A stretch of DNA of 64,000 nucleotides from Leptospira vanthielii serovar Holland str. Waz Holland = ATCC 700522 (lineage in GTDB: Bacteria; Spirochaetota; Leptospiria; Leptospirales; Leptospiraceae), in assembly GCF_000332455.1 (NCBI RefSeq), contig NZ_AOGY02000077.1, positions 136,497 to 200,496 of the forward strand, read 5' to 3'. The position numbers and the translations under genes are program-made. The notes under the pieces are model-generated. The model worked only from the letters and a program-made list of their open reading frames with translations. It did no database searches and had not been told where the DNA came from. Below are positions 39,189-48,320 of the stretch, piece after piece; position 1 is the first letter of the stretch; each line of letters begins with the position of its first letter.

Positions 39189-39688
39189 ATCTTAAACATA
39201 TTTTAGTATTTATCGTTTTATTTAATTTTATTTCTTGTGCCGAATTACCTCCGTTACAGCAGAAAGATACAAAACCAGGTTTATTGAATCAAACGATAGA
39301 GTTGATAGAACCAGGAACGTCATTCGATGAGTACAATAAAGGATACCACCATGTAGGTTTGCGTGCGATTATCAGGAAAGGTTTAATTGAATATGGTTTA
39401 TTTAAATCCGTTGTCAATTTTAATGGGGATTTTCAGCTTCGCGTCATCAACAATGGAAAAGATGAAATTCAGGAAGTGGAATTCTTGGACATTCGGCATA
39501 AATTAAAGCTAACATTTATATTATTAAAGGACAAAAAAGAGATTTATAAAAAGGATTTTATTGCTGATGAAACAGCGACAGTTTCTGAAAAATTTATGGG
39601 AATAGAACGAATTCGTTATGCAACTGAAAAAGCAACTTACCGTTGTTTAGAACAATTTTTAGAGGACATCTCCAAACAAAAACTTTGA
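39185..39688 (+). CDS. Lipoprotein of unknown function, second of a coupled pair
   Basis: This 167-residue protein has a lipobox (LFNFISC). The start at 39185 is chosen because it begins the signal peptide and overlaps the previous stop (ATGA); the frame is open further up, to 39071, but that part lies inside the neighbour. The mature part has alternating strands (LRVINN, KLKLTFILL, KKDFIADE) and a final helix with a Cys (TYRCLEQFLEDISK). It is probably a surface or periplasmic partner of the 38577 protein. Confidence 0.7.
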   Translation: MNLKHILVFIVLFNFISCAELPPLQQKDTKPGLLNQTIELIEPGTSFDEYNKGYHHVGLRAIIRKGLIEYGLFKSVVNFNGDFQLRVINNGKDEIQEVEFLDIRHKLKLTFILLKDKKEIYKKDFIADETATVSEKFMGIERIRYATEKATYRCLEQFLEDISKQKL

Positions 39689-39730
39689 ATTCATGAGGAA
39701 GTTTCCAAGAGTTTTGATGAAAATTTAAAA

Positions 39731-39881
39731 TGAAATCCCTGCGCCAGCGGTAGTAGCGGAAATCCTTTCGCAATGCGAAAGATTGGAGCGGATAACGCGG
39801 TCGGTTTTAATACCACTGTTTGTCAACTAACGGATTCGAGGCGCCCAAAAGGAAAATCAAAAAATCCTTTTGGGGGAATTG
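39731..39881. repeat. Second GC-richer repeat-like element with hairpins
   Basis: Non-coding, with higher GC than the lipoprotein genes before it. It holds CTTTCGC-AAT-GCGAAAG (39765-39781) and a perfect 10-bp stem CCCAAAAGGA (39844-39853) with TCCTTTTGGG (39865-39874). The start (CTGCGCCAGCGGTAGTAGCG) looks like a dispersed-repeat motif. Together with the element near 38052-38335 it brackets the AT-rich lipoprotein pair. The last hairpin may also terminate the lipoprotein transcript. Confidence 0.45.
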
Positions 39882-39906
39882 TTTTCGGGTTATGATTTTT
39901 TAGGTT

Positions 39907-40395
39907 TTATTTCTCCTGCACTTCCCTTTCCAAAAATTCCGTAAACTCAATTTGTAGATTAATAAATGTTAGATTGTATCTGCTTTCATAAAAAAGAAGA
40001 GCACTTGCCAGAAACAAACAAATCCCACCAGTGATTGCTGCCACAGTTGGTATCCAAGAATACTCTTTGGCAAAAGCAAGAGTGATGGCTAAAGTCAGGC
40101 TCGAAATCACAAAGAGGGAAGTTGCCAAATACAAAAACGCCATAGAACGTTGGATGAGGACGGCCCGTTTTTTTTGGACAGAAAGTTGTTTGCGAAGGTA
40201 AACCATTCTTTCTTTTTGAAAACCTCGTTTGCCCTCTAAAAGTAGTTCTACTTCCGATTTCAAAAGGTTCACACGATCAAATATACGACCCAGTCTGTTG
40301 GCTGTGGAAAATATCAAACTGGCACAGGCGGAAACAAGGACTGCTGGGGTGATCATACCGGAAAGGATTTCAGAGTTGGAAAACGATTCGAACAT
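39907..40395 (-). CDS. DUF2721 family membrane protein
   Basis: This 162-residue protein has the DUF2721 N-terminus (ITPAVLVSACASLIFSTANR, LGRIFDR), a basic cytoplasmic loop, and two further TM spans (about 85-107 and 112-132). The function of the family is unknown. It is a single gene; the flanking gaps show no other coding signal. Confidence 0.82.
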   Translation of the reverse strand: MFESFSNSEILSGMITPAVLVSACASLIFSTANRLGRIFDRVNLLKSEVELLLEGKRGFQKERMVYLRKQLSVQKKRAVLIQRSMAFLYLATSLFVISSLTLAITLAFAKEYSWIPTVAAITGGICLFLASALLFYESRYNLTFINLQIEFTEFLEREVQEK

Positions 40396-40587
40396 AAGGA
40401 ATAGTTTTAAGAGGTGTATTGGTTTTTAAAGAAAAAAAAACATATCGTTTTTTGAAGGGAATCATTGGTCTTTTGCGAACAGAAGATGGTAAGGAAGGAG
40501 TGAAGTCCTCTCTAGAAAAATGTGAACCAATTTATTTAGGCAAATAGGATCGACTGTTAGATTGATATCTTTACACCAGAGATTGTT

Positions 40588-41532
40588 TTATATGAGTGAT
40601 ATTTTTGTCTTCAAATACTTTGTAAATTCTTCCAGCTTTGTGAATCGTTTTACGATTTCAAAATCCCTTTCGGCTTCAGGGTATTGGCGAGATAGATAGT
40701 GTAACCATTGTTTGATCCGACCGGCCCGGCTTTTTGCTTCCATATCTGTTTCTAAACTCAACCAATACTGGTGCAAAATTTCTTTCATTTCTTCCCAAGT
40801 GAGGCTTTTGTTTCTGTCTGTGCGAATCATTAAAGCAAGGGCTGGGTTGGCAACGACACCTCGTCCAATCATAATGTCCTTACAACCAGAAACTTCGAGA
40901 CACCTTCTGGCATCTTCGGCAGTCCAAATTTCTCCATTGGCAACAACAGGAACTTTTACTGTAGCGCGAATTTTTGTGATCCAATCCCAATAGGCAGGGG
41001 GTTTGTATCCATCTGTTTTCGTTCTTGCATGGACTACTATTTCTTCGGCTCCTCCCTCTTCTAAAGCCTTAGCACAAACTAGCGCTAATTCGGTGGAATC
41101 AAAACCAATTCGCATTTTTGCAGTCACAGGAATTTCTTTAGGAACGGCACTCCGAATCGCTTTCACAATGGCAAACATAAGATCGGGTTCTTTGAGAAGA
41201 GCCGCACCTCCACGGTTTCTGTTCACTGTCGGAGCAGGACATCCAAAGTTAATATCAATACCGAAAGCACCAAGAGAGGCCACCTTACTTGCGTTCTCTG
41301 CCATGCAAATAGGATCCGAACCTAAAAGTTGAACCTTTACGGGGACTCCCACTTTGGTTCGGCATCCTTCATACAACTCGGGAACATAACGGTAAAACCG
41401 GTGTGAGGGGAGAAGCGTATCATTCACTCGAATGAATTCACTGACACATTCATCAAATCCACCTACGCGTGTTAGCGTATCGCGCAAGCGGTAATCGAGA
41501 AGTCCTTCCATGGGTGCAAGTAAGATACGCAA
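40588..41532 (-). CDS. dusC: tRNA-dihydrouridine synthase, DusC-like
   Basis: This 314-residue FMN enzyme reduces a uridine in the tRNA D-loop. The N-terminus MRILLAPMEGLLDYRLRDTL and SEFIRV are close to DusC (U16-specific) rather than DusA/B. The catalytic Cys98 is in INFGCPAPTVNRNRGGAAL, and the FMN-phosphate region is GRGVVANPALA. It is on the minus strand, 88 bp upstream (in reading) of nothing coupled; the next minus gene lies to the right. The subgroup assignment rests on N-terminal similarity only. Confidence 0.88.
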   Translation of the reverse strand: MRILLAPMEGLLDYRLRDTLTRVGGFDECVSEFIRVNDTLLPSHRFYRYVPELYEGCRTKVGVPVKVQLLGSDPICMAENASKVASLGAFGIDINFGCPAPTVNRNRGGAALLKEPDLMFAIVKAIRSAVPKEIPVTAKMRIGFDSTELALVCAKALEEGGAEEIVVHARTKTDGYKPPAYWDWITKIRATVKVPVVANGEIWTAEDARRCLEVSGCKDIMIGRGVVANPALALMIRTDRNKSLTWEEMKEILHQYWLSLETDMEAKSRAGRIKQWLHYLSRQYPEAERDFEIVKRFTKLEEFTKYLKTKISLI

Positions 41533-41620
41533 GAAAAAATAATCATCCTATCCAGTCACTTTTCTCACGAGGGCACGACTGATCATTCGTATTTTTGCAG
41601 CAAACGGCAGACGTTTGATA

Positions 41621-43312
41621 TTAGTTCCCACAATCCCTTGAGTGAAACGGGTTTTTTTTGCTGTAATCAATGTGTACGTCCAAAATGACAGGGTGTCCTT
41701 GTTTTGTGAGATTCCAGGCGGCTTCTAACTTTTCTTGAATTTCATCATTGGTTTCTATACGTAGATATTCGGCACCGGTGGCTTGGGCAATGCCTTCAAA
41801 ACGTGTGGCTCCAAGAACGGTACAGGTTTTACGATTATAAGGAACTTGTTGGGCTTGTGCGATTTGAGATAACTCACCATCATTAAACACGGTAAAAAGG
41901 GCTCCGATGTGGTTCATACTCGCAGTTACAATTTCCATACAGGTCATAAGAAAGGCTCCATCACCAATGATACCCACCACTGCCTTATCGGGGTTGGCTA
42001 GTTTTGTGGCGATCGTTGCCGGCACCGCATAACCCATACAATTAAAATCGGTCGGAGAAATCATACGACGTGGTTTATGAATCGGCATGAGTTCTGCCGT
42101 AAGAAATGTATGGTTGCCATCATCCACCACAACAAACCCATCATCGGGAAGTGTGGAACGCAAAACACTGAAAAATTTTGCAGGATTGACTCTGTCCTTG
42201 CTGTCATGTTGGAACCATTCTTCCGTATAAGCTTTTTTATTTTTAAGAATCTCTAATTGGATTTTTTGTCTGTGATTTTCCCGGCTTTGTTTGGTTTCAT
42301 CTAACTTAAGTTTGAGCCTTTTTACCAATTCGGGTAGTATTAATTTAGCGTCGCCAGTAATGCCTACTTTGGCTGGATAATTGGCATTTAACACATCGGG
42401 GTTGATGTCTATATGAATGAGATTTTTAGGAACGGTGACACCAAAGCTGGCGGTAGCGATTTCTGCAAAACGAGTTCCTACTGCAAGTAAACAATCACAA
42501 TCAGAAAATGCTTTTGTTGCTGCAGGGACTGCTGCTGCACCGAAACTCATTCCGCAATGCAAAGGATGATTCCCTGGAAATGCACTTAAACCCTGTAAGG
42601 TGGTTGATACTGGTGCACCTAGTAGTTCGGCAATTTCTATAGTGGAAGTTGTTGCGTCGACCGCTCCCCATCCCAAAAACAAACCTGGTGACTTAGCCTT
42701 TACCAATAGTTCCACAGCCTCGTCTATACTTGCAAAAGGAAATGGCGGATACGTTATGGTTTGTGCCTTGCAGTAGTCTTTGTAGGTGCGAAGGGTTTCC
42801 ACCGGACCAGTATATAGCTGAATATTCACTGGAACTTCCACAAATACAGGCCCCGGTTCTCCACTAACAGCGATTTGATAGGCCTCGTAAAGAGTCTCCA
42901 CCACTTCGTTTTGCGATTTTACTTTAAATGTTTTTTTTGTAATGGGTTTGAGTAGTGCATGTTGGTCCATATCATGCAGTTGGTATTTAAATTGTGAATC
43001 ACTTCGGACTCCACCGGCGATGACGAGCATGGGAACACCATCTAAAAAAGCTTCCCCGATCCCGCTTGCGGCATGAGTCACTCCTGCTGCGGGTACAATG
43101 AGTAAAGTCCCAATGGAATCACTGGTGCGACTGATGGCATCGGCCATAAAGGCACCACAACCTTCGTGGGTAACTAACATTGGGATAATCGAGTCTGAAC
43201 TATTGAGTTCATCATAAATTTCGGTATTGTGGACTCCGGGAATTCCAAAGGTATAACGAACGCCAATTTGTTCCAGAGCATATCTTACTAACCAAGCACC
43301 TGTTTTATTCAT
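41621..43312 (-). CDS. Thiamine-diphosphate enzyme of the acetolactate synthase-like family
   Basis: This 563-residue protein has the three ThDP domains: N-terminal PYR with catalytic Glu50 in VTHEGCGAF, a middle domain, and a C-terminal PP domain with the GDGAFLMTCMEI stretch and following NDGELSQIAQ (ThDP/Mg motif). Relatives include acetolactate synthase, benzoylformate decarboxylase and oxalyl-CoA decarboxylase. No small regulatory subunit gene is adjacent, so biosynthetic IlvB is unlikely. It follows the FAD dehydrogenase gene by 34 bp, so the two probably act in one pathway of unknown substrate. Confidence 0.87.
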   Translation of the reverse strand: MNKTGAWLVRYALEQIGVRYTFGIPGVHNTEIYDELNSSDSIIPMLVTHEGCGAFMADAISRTSDSIGTLLIVPAAGVTHAASGIGEAFLDGVPMLVIAGGVRSDSQFKYQLHDMDQHALLKPITKKTFKVKSQNEVVETLYEAYQIAVSGEPGPVFVEVPVNIQLYTGPVETLRTYKDYCKAQTITYPPFPFASIDEAVELLVKAKSPGLFLGWGAVDATTSTIEIAELLGAPVSTTLQGLSAFPGNHPLHCGMSFGAAAVPAATKAFSDCDCLLAVGTRFAEIATASFGVTVPKNLIHIDINPDVLNANYPAKVGITGDAKLILPELVKRLKLKLDETKQSRENHRQKIQLEILKNKKAYTEEWFQHDSKDRVNPAKFFSVLRSTLPDDGFVVVDDGNHTFLTAELMPIHKPRRMISPTDFNCMGYAVPATIATKLANPDKAVVGIIGDGAFLMTCMEIVTASMNHIGALFTVFNDGELSQIAQAQQVPYNRKTCTVLGATRFEGIAQATGAEYLRIETNDEIQEKLEAAWNLTKQGHPVILDVHIDYSKKNPFHSRDCGN

Positions 43313-43346
43313 GTTTTATTTCCTTTGTGATTACTTATTACTTTCT

Positions 43347-44960
43347 TTAAACACTGCCACCGATCGACTTTGCTGCAGCTCTTGCAGTTAATATACAACC
43401 GGAGAGAAAAGTTCCTTCCAGAGATTTAAAACCGCTAGCTCCACCACCGCCAAATCCCGCTGCTTCCCCGATTGCATATAAACCTGTGATCGGAGCACCT
43501 AACGTATTTAATACGCGACTTTGTAAATCTGTTTGAATTCCACCAAGGCTTTTTCTAGTAATCAGTCGCAGTTTGATTGCAATGAGAGGTCCTGCACTCG
43601 GATCGAGAATGGGTTTGGGTTTGCAGGTGCGGACTCGGTCGGAACGCCATCCCCTTGCATGTTGGATCCGCCTTAACTGGTCGTCATTCCAAAGTCCTTT
43701 CCCACGTCGGATCACATCATCGAACTGAGTCACTTCGTTTTTTAATACTTCGAAATCAATTGTTTGGTCACCATTTAAGCGATTCATTTGATTCACAAGT
43801 TCTCGTAAATCACGCGCGACAATGAAATGATCACTCTCTTTTTGTAACTGGCGGACTAGGCGATGGTTGCCGAGTAATACTTCTCTTAGAAAGGAAAATA
43901 GTTTTCGATCTCGAATCATGGGATTGTGTTCTGATCCTGAAACTGCCAGTTCTTTTGCGGCAATTCTCCAGTTCAACAATTGCCAGGTATAGGGTTTTTC
44001 TAATTGTGATACACGATGACAAAGTTCATTGGTATCAAAACCCGTCACCATTGGTTCGGGTCCAATCCTACGCCCACTGTGGTCCAACCACAAAGCAGAC
44101 TTACACGGAATCAAACTGAGTCCATGTGCTTCAAATTGTGGTTTGGGATTAGGTATCCCTGCCGCATAATTCCACATTTTATCCAGATGGGTAACATTGC
44201 CACCATGCCGACTCACAGCATCATGAACTAGTCCATCCGCAAAAGGATGGGAGCCGTTTAGCATTTCTTTGGGAGCCTGCCCCCAAGGTTTGTACCAGTG
44301 TTCCCTTACTTTATCGAGGCATCCGGTAATTCCTCCTGTCGCTACAACCACATGTTCGGCAAAAAAAGTTAAATCCTTTTGTCCCGTATTTTCCTGTTCG
44401 GCGATACAACCAGTTATCTTTCTATTTTCTTGGATCAGATCAGTGACTTTATGTTCAAAAAGATAAGTCAAACGGTCACTATTCGGATGATTTTTTAATA
44501 ATTCTTCAAAACGTTCCACCAAACGATAGCCAGTTCCCCAAAGTACATGATAACGGGGTACTGAGTTCCCTCTTTTATACTGTCCCCGTTCCACCCAATT
44601 GACGACGGGAAAAAACTTTAAGTCGAGACCAAGTAACCAATGGTAAACTTGTTCTGCACTTTCATGGACATACTGTTCTGCCCACAACTTCGGTAAAACA
44701 TCCTGTGTGCCAAAATCGGCAAAGGAATGCCAATCATCCAAAGCAATAGCAGGTGTATCTTTGATTCCCAGTCGCCTTTGCAATGGAGTGCCGACTAATG
44801 CCATACCACCAAATGATAATTTGGCGAGACCTCCTAGGTGTTCTTTGGTATTTCTTTCAATGATTAAAACAGTTTTTCCTTGGTTCAGGCATTCAAATGC
44901 CAAAACCAAACCAGCGATTCCTGCTCCGATGATAATGACATCGTTTTTCTTTACGGCCAT
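43347..44960 (-). CDS. FAD-binding dehydrogenase (KstD-like/COG3573 type)
   Basis: This 537-residue protein starts with a FAD dinucleotide motif (IIIGAGIAG, 9-17) and has the FAD_binding_2 layout, ending with GLYAIGEAAGFGGGGASGFKSLEG near the C-terminus. It is close to predicted FAD-binding dehydrogenases related to 3-ketosteroid delta-1-dehydrogenase. ATG 44960 is chosen for its GGAGGG Shine-Dalgarno; the frame is open to 45029, but no site supports the longer form. It is upstream of the ThDP enzyme and likely in one operon with it. The substrate is unknown. Confidence 0.85.
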   Translation of the reverse strand: MAVKKNDVIIIGAGIAGLVLAFECLNQGKTVLIIERNTKEHLGGLAKLSFGGMALVGTPLQRRLGIKDTPAIALDDWHSFADFGTQDVLPKLWAEQYVHESAEQVYHWLLGLDLKFFPVVNWVERGQYKRGNSVPRYHVLWGTGYRLVERFEELLKNHPNSDRLTYLFEHKVTDLIQENRKITGCIAEQENTGQKDLTFFAEHVVVATGGITGCLDKVREHWYKPWGQAPKEMLNGSHPFADGLVHDAVSRHGGNVTHLDKMWNYAAGIPNPKPQFEAHGLSLIPCKSALWLDHSGRRIGPEPMVTGFDTNELCHRVSQLEKPYTWQLLNWRIAAKELAVSGSEHNPMIRDRKLFSFLREVLLGNHRLVRQLQKESDHFIVARDLRELVNQMNRLNGDQTIDFEVLKNEVTQFDDVIRRGKGLWNDDQLRRIQHARGWRSDRVRTCKPKPILDPSAGPLIAIKLRLITRKSLGGIQTDLQSRVLNTLGAPITGLYAIGEAAGFGGGGASGFKSLEGTFLSGCILTARAAAKSIGGSV

Positions 44961-45698
44961 TACAAAACCCTCCGAATACTTTTTGTAAATCAAATAGAAC
45001 TTACTTTCGCTTTGTATAAAATGAATCACTTACTTCTGTTAGTAGCAATGAATTTTATGTCAGAATGTACACGATAATAATTTAAATGAAACAAATGCGA
45101 CTCGTTTTTTCATAAGTTGTGAAATTCAAATATTAGAATGAATTTAATAACCTAGAAATAGTGTTGGGAAATTGTAATTATAACTAGAATAGTTCTAGAA
45201 AATGTGTTCTTTTGGTATCTGTGAATAACAATCATTAGTTTGTGTTTATTTGGAATAGAGCAGATTTTAGCGGCGAACGGATTGGATGTGTTAGATTTTC
45301 TTTTTATTCTTTTGTTTCATTGACGATGTTTGCACGCAAAGACATAAAACTATTTTTGTTTTTGGTGGAAACGAATTACCTCTCTTGTTTGGTTCTTAAA
45401 TTAAGTTAATATTCGTTAGGTTATTTAATCTATCGAAACATCATGATATCATTTGAAGGAGTCTGAGTGTCCCGACCAATCCAGAGGGCATCTGGGCCAT
45501 TCATTTGCTCGATCCAATCGGAGTTACTTAGGCCATGTTTTGGGAGGCATTTTTTTTTCAGACTGCTGTAAAAAAGAATTTCCAACTTTTGGAATCAATG
45601 AACCAATCATGGATTGTTTTTCACATTTTTCTTTTATTTAATTCATCAGACTCAGTTTCCCTCTCTATTTCATTTTATTCTTATTTCGGAGTATTGGT
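44961..45698. other. Long AT-rich intergenic region, 738 bp
   Basis: This lies between the divergent FAD dehydrogenase and PAS chemoreceptor genes. I see no convincing gene: a 62-codon frame at 45453 has no family features or signal peptide. A CGGAG Shine-Dalgarno at 45687 belongs to the chemoreceptor at 45699. The length leaves room for a small RNA or extended promoters, but no structure stands out. Confidence 0.45.
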
Positions 45699-48203
45699 AT
45701 GACTACCCAGGTTAAAATCCCACAAAACACAACTATATCCTTTAAAACAGATTTGAAGGGCAATATTATCTTCGTTAACGATGATTTGGTTAAATTGAGT
45801 GAATTTGGAAGAAGTGAGTTACTCGGGCATTCCTTTAAAAAAATACAACATCCAGAAACTCCCGGAGCCGTTGATTCCCAAATTTTCAAAACCTTAAATT
45901 CCAATGAGCCTTGGAATGGAATGTTGAAAAACCAAACTAAGTCAGGTAATTATTTCTGGGCAAACACAACTATCACTCCTTATTATGATGCCGAGGGAAA
46001 AACTGTGGGTCAGATGTATGTCGGACGTACCGCATCGGAAACCCAAATTAAAAAAGGCGAACTGTTCTATCTAAACCCAAAGTCACAACAATCGGGCTTT
46101 ATTCTAAATCCAAAAAAAATACTCTATAAATTTAAAATTAAAACCAAACTCTTGTTTGTCTTTGGACTTATGGCGATCATGATGATGGTTTTGGGAATCA
46201 ATCTAATCTTAATCAAAAAAGTTGAATATGAAGGTGCTTTTAATCGGTTCAAAGGTGCAGAATACAATTTAAGTCTTGCACAACTCATGCGACTCACGGC
46301 AAAACACCGGGGGCTTTTGGCTCGAGTTTTGAGTGGGGATCTGTCAGCAAAAGAAGGTTCATTAAAAATCGAAAATGAATTAGATTCTTCTTATCAAAAA
46401 TTCTTAGAATTAAATGAGGAAGAGGGTAAACATTTCCACGTATATGAATTATCGAAGGAGACTTATAATGATTGGAAACACCTGAAAGAAGTAAACCTTA
46501 ACCTTACACCAAAAGAAAGTTATATTGCACATGTGAAGTTAATTAAAAAAATGTTGAATGTGAATAGCGAAGTAGGGGAATCTTCGGGGTTGTTTTTGGA
46601 TCCAGATAAAGATACCTACTTTATGATTGATGTTTCTCTCTCTAAATTGCCTTATTTAGCTGAAAAACTTGGCCAACTACGTGCTACAGGATTGGCGTAT
46701 TTGGGGAAAGGAGAAAAGGCAGAGGATTCTGAAAAGATTTTGATTCAAGAAATTATGGGTGCCATTCTCGGTCATTTTGAAGCAATCTCTGTAAGTATTA
46801 CATTTATCACAAAATTCAATCCCGATAGTAAAACTATCGTCGATACATACAAACACGCGGAAGCCGATTTTCCTTCCTTACATGCACTCATTCAAAATAG
46901 GGTCATCAAAGAAAAAAAAACTACATTAAAACCCATCGAGTATTATAATGCTACAACCAATTTGATTGATCAGATTTTTAATGTGAACGAAATCATTTCA
47001 AAACAACTGTCTGAAAAGTTTTTGCAGCGAGCCAAAGTCGCCAAAAATTACGCTATAATAATCACCATTGTTACAGTTTCCATTCTTACCTTTCTTATTT
47101 TGCTTCAGTATTTAATCATTCAAAGTATAATGTCAGTGATACGAAACAGTACAAATATCATTAGTCAAATCGTAAGGGGATCGGGCGAACTAAAAGAAAA
47201 TTTAGATTATGGGATTCATGATGAAATCGGAGGGTTATTAAAATGGATGGGAGTTTTTATTTTAAATATTACTGAAATTGTATTTATCCTCAGGCAAGTC
47301 TCCGGCGAGTTATCCGATAAATCAAAAGAAGCCGCAAATTTAGTTCGTAATTATTCTGCAACAACCCAAGACCAAGCTGCTTCAACAGAAGAAACGTCTG
47401 CGGCAACAGAAGAGTTAGCTGCCTCTGTGGAAAATGTTTTTTTAAGTATATCGACTCAAGCCGACCACTTAAAAGAAATCGAAAAAGTTACTTTGGACTT
47501 TAAAATCGCAATGGCAGAAGTTGCCAATGCAATGGTAGGAATGACAAATTTAACAGAAGAATTCTATAGACAGGCAAATGATGGTATGTTAACTACAAAA
47601 AATACTGCGGACTCCATTCATACTGTAAATCAAAAAGCAGAGTTAATCGATGAAGTTGTCAATATTATCAATGAAATATCAGATAGAACCAACTTACTAG
47701 CGCTAAATGCCGCGATTGAAGCCGCAAGAGCAGGAGATCTCGGTCGAGGTTTTGCCGTTGTTGCCCAAGAGATCGGGAAACTTGCTGAACAAACGGCACT
47801 GAACACTCGAAATATTCAATCGTTGACCACGGATACAAAAAATGCAATTAAGACCAGTGTTGGGCTTATGATGAATACGGAAGCTAGTTTTAGAGAGTTA
47901 CTCAGTAATATTTCGAAGATTCAAGAAACCGCAAAACTTGTGAGTTCTGCTCAAGACAAACAAACTGCTGATACCCATCGTATTGTGGAATCGGTTCATA
48001 AAATCAATGAAAATTCTCTTCATATTTTAAATGCCGCTTCTCAAGAAAAAATAGCGGTAGAAGAGATCTCAAAATCTATCGAAACGATAGCAACAGGAAC
48101 TCAAGTTATTGCTGATAATTCATTGGTCCTACTGGAAACAGCAAAAGACATTGAGGTCACTGGGGAACATTTACAAACAGTTGTCGAAACCTATAAATAT
48201 TAG
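45699..48203 (+). CDS. PAS-containing transmembrane chemoreceptor (MCP)
   Basis: This 834-residue protein has an N-terminal cytoplasmic PAS domain of Aer type (about 8-125; [20 protein letters not shown]), TM1 at about 148-172, a large periplasmic domain of about 270 residues, TM2 at about 445-470, a HAMP-like segment, and an MCP signalling domain. The MCP tip is [19 protein letters not shown]. Having both a cytoplasmic PAS in front of TM1 and a periplasmic sensor means it could read internal redox state and an external ligand. It should couple to CheA/CheW. It is paralogous in its PAS to the broken receptor at 32536-34226. Confidence 0.9.
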   Translation: MTTQVKIPQNTTISFKTDLKGNIIFVNDDLVKLSEFGRSELLGHSFKKIQHPETPGAVDSQIFKTLNSNEPWNGMLKNQTKSGNYFWANTTITPYYDAEGKTVGQMYVGRTASETQIKKGELFYLNPKSQQSGFILNPKKILYKFKIKTKLLFVFGLMAIMMMVLGINLILIKKVEYEGAFNRFKGAEYNLSLAQLMRLTAKHRGLLARVLSGDLSAKEGSLKIENELDSSYQKFLELNEEEGKHFHVYELSKETYNDWKHLKEVNLNLTPKESYIAHVKLIKKMLNVNSEVGESSGLFLDPDKDTYFMIDVSLSKLPYLAEKLGQLRATGLAYLGKGEKAEDSEKILIQEIMGAILGHFEAISVSITFITKFNPDSKTIVDTYKHAEADFPSLHALIQNRVIKEKKTTLKPIEYYNATTNLIDQIFNVNEIISKQLSEKFLQRAKVAKNYAIIITIVTVSILTFLILLQYLIIQSIMSVIRNSTNIISQIVRGSGELKENLDYGIHDEIGGLLKWMGVFILNITEIVFILRQVSGELSDKSKEAANLVRNYSATTQDQAASTEETSAATEELAASVENVFLSISTQADHLKEIEKVTLDFKIAMAEVANAMVGMTNLTEEFYRQANDGMLTTKNTADSIHTVNQKAELIDEVVNIINEISDRTNLLALNAAIEAARAGDLGRGFAVVAQEIGKLAEQTALNTRNIQSLTTDTKNAIKTSVGLMMNTEASFRELLSNISKIQETAKLVSSAQDKQTADTHRIVESVHKINENSLHILNAASQEKIAVEEISKSIETIATGTQVIADNSLVLLETAKDIEVTGEHLQTVVETYKY

Positions 48204-48320
48204 AAATTTTGATGATTGGATTTACTTGTTTATAAATCAAAAGATTTAGGAAAAGTAATTTCTTGCCTAATTTTACTTATATGAGATTATGATGCGATAA
48301 TCACTCGTAAGTGGAACGGA

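Noticed and set aside
45453..45641. 62-codon plus-strand frame in the long gap
   Set aside because: No signal peptide, domain or SD; composition is that of intergenic DNA.
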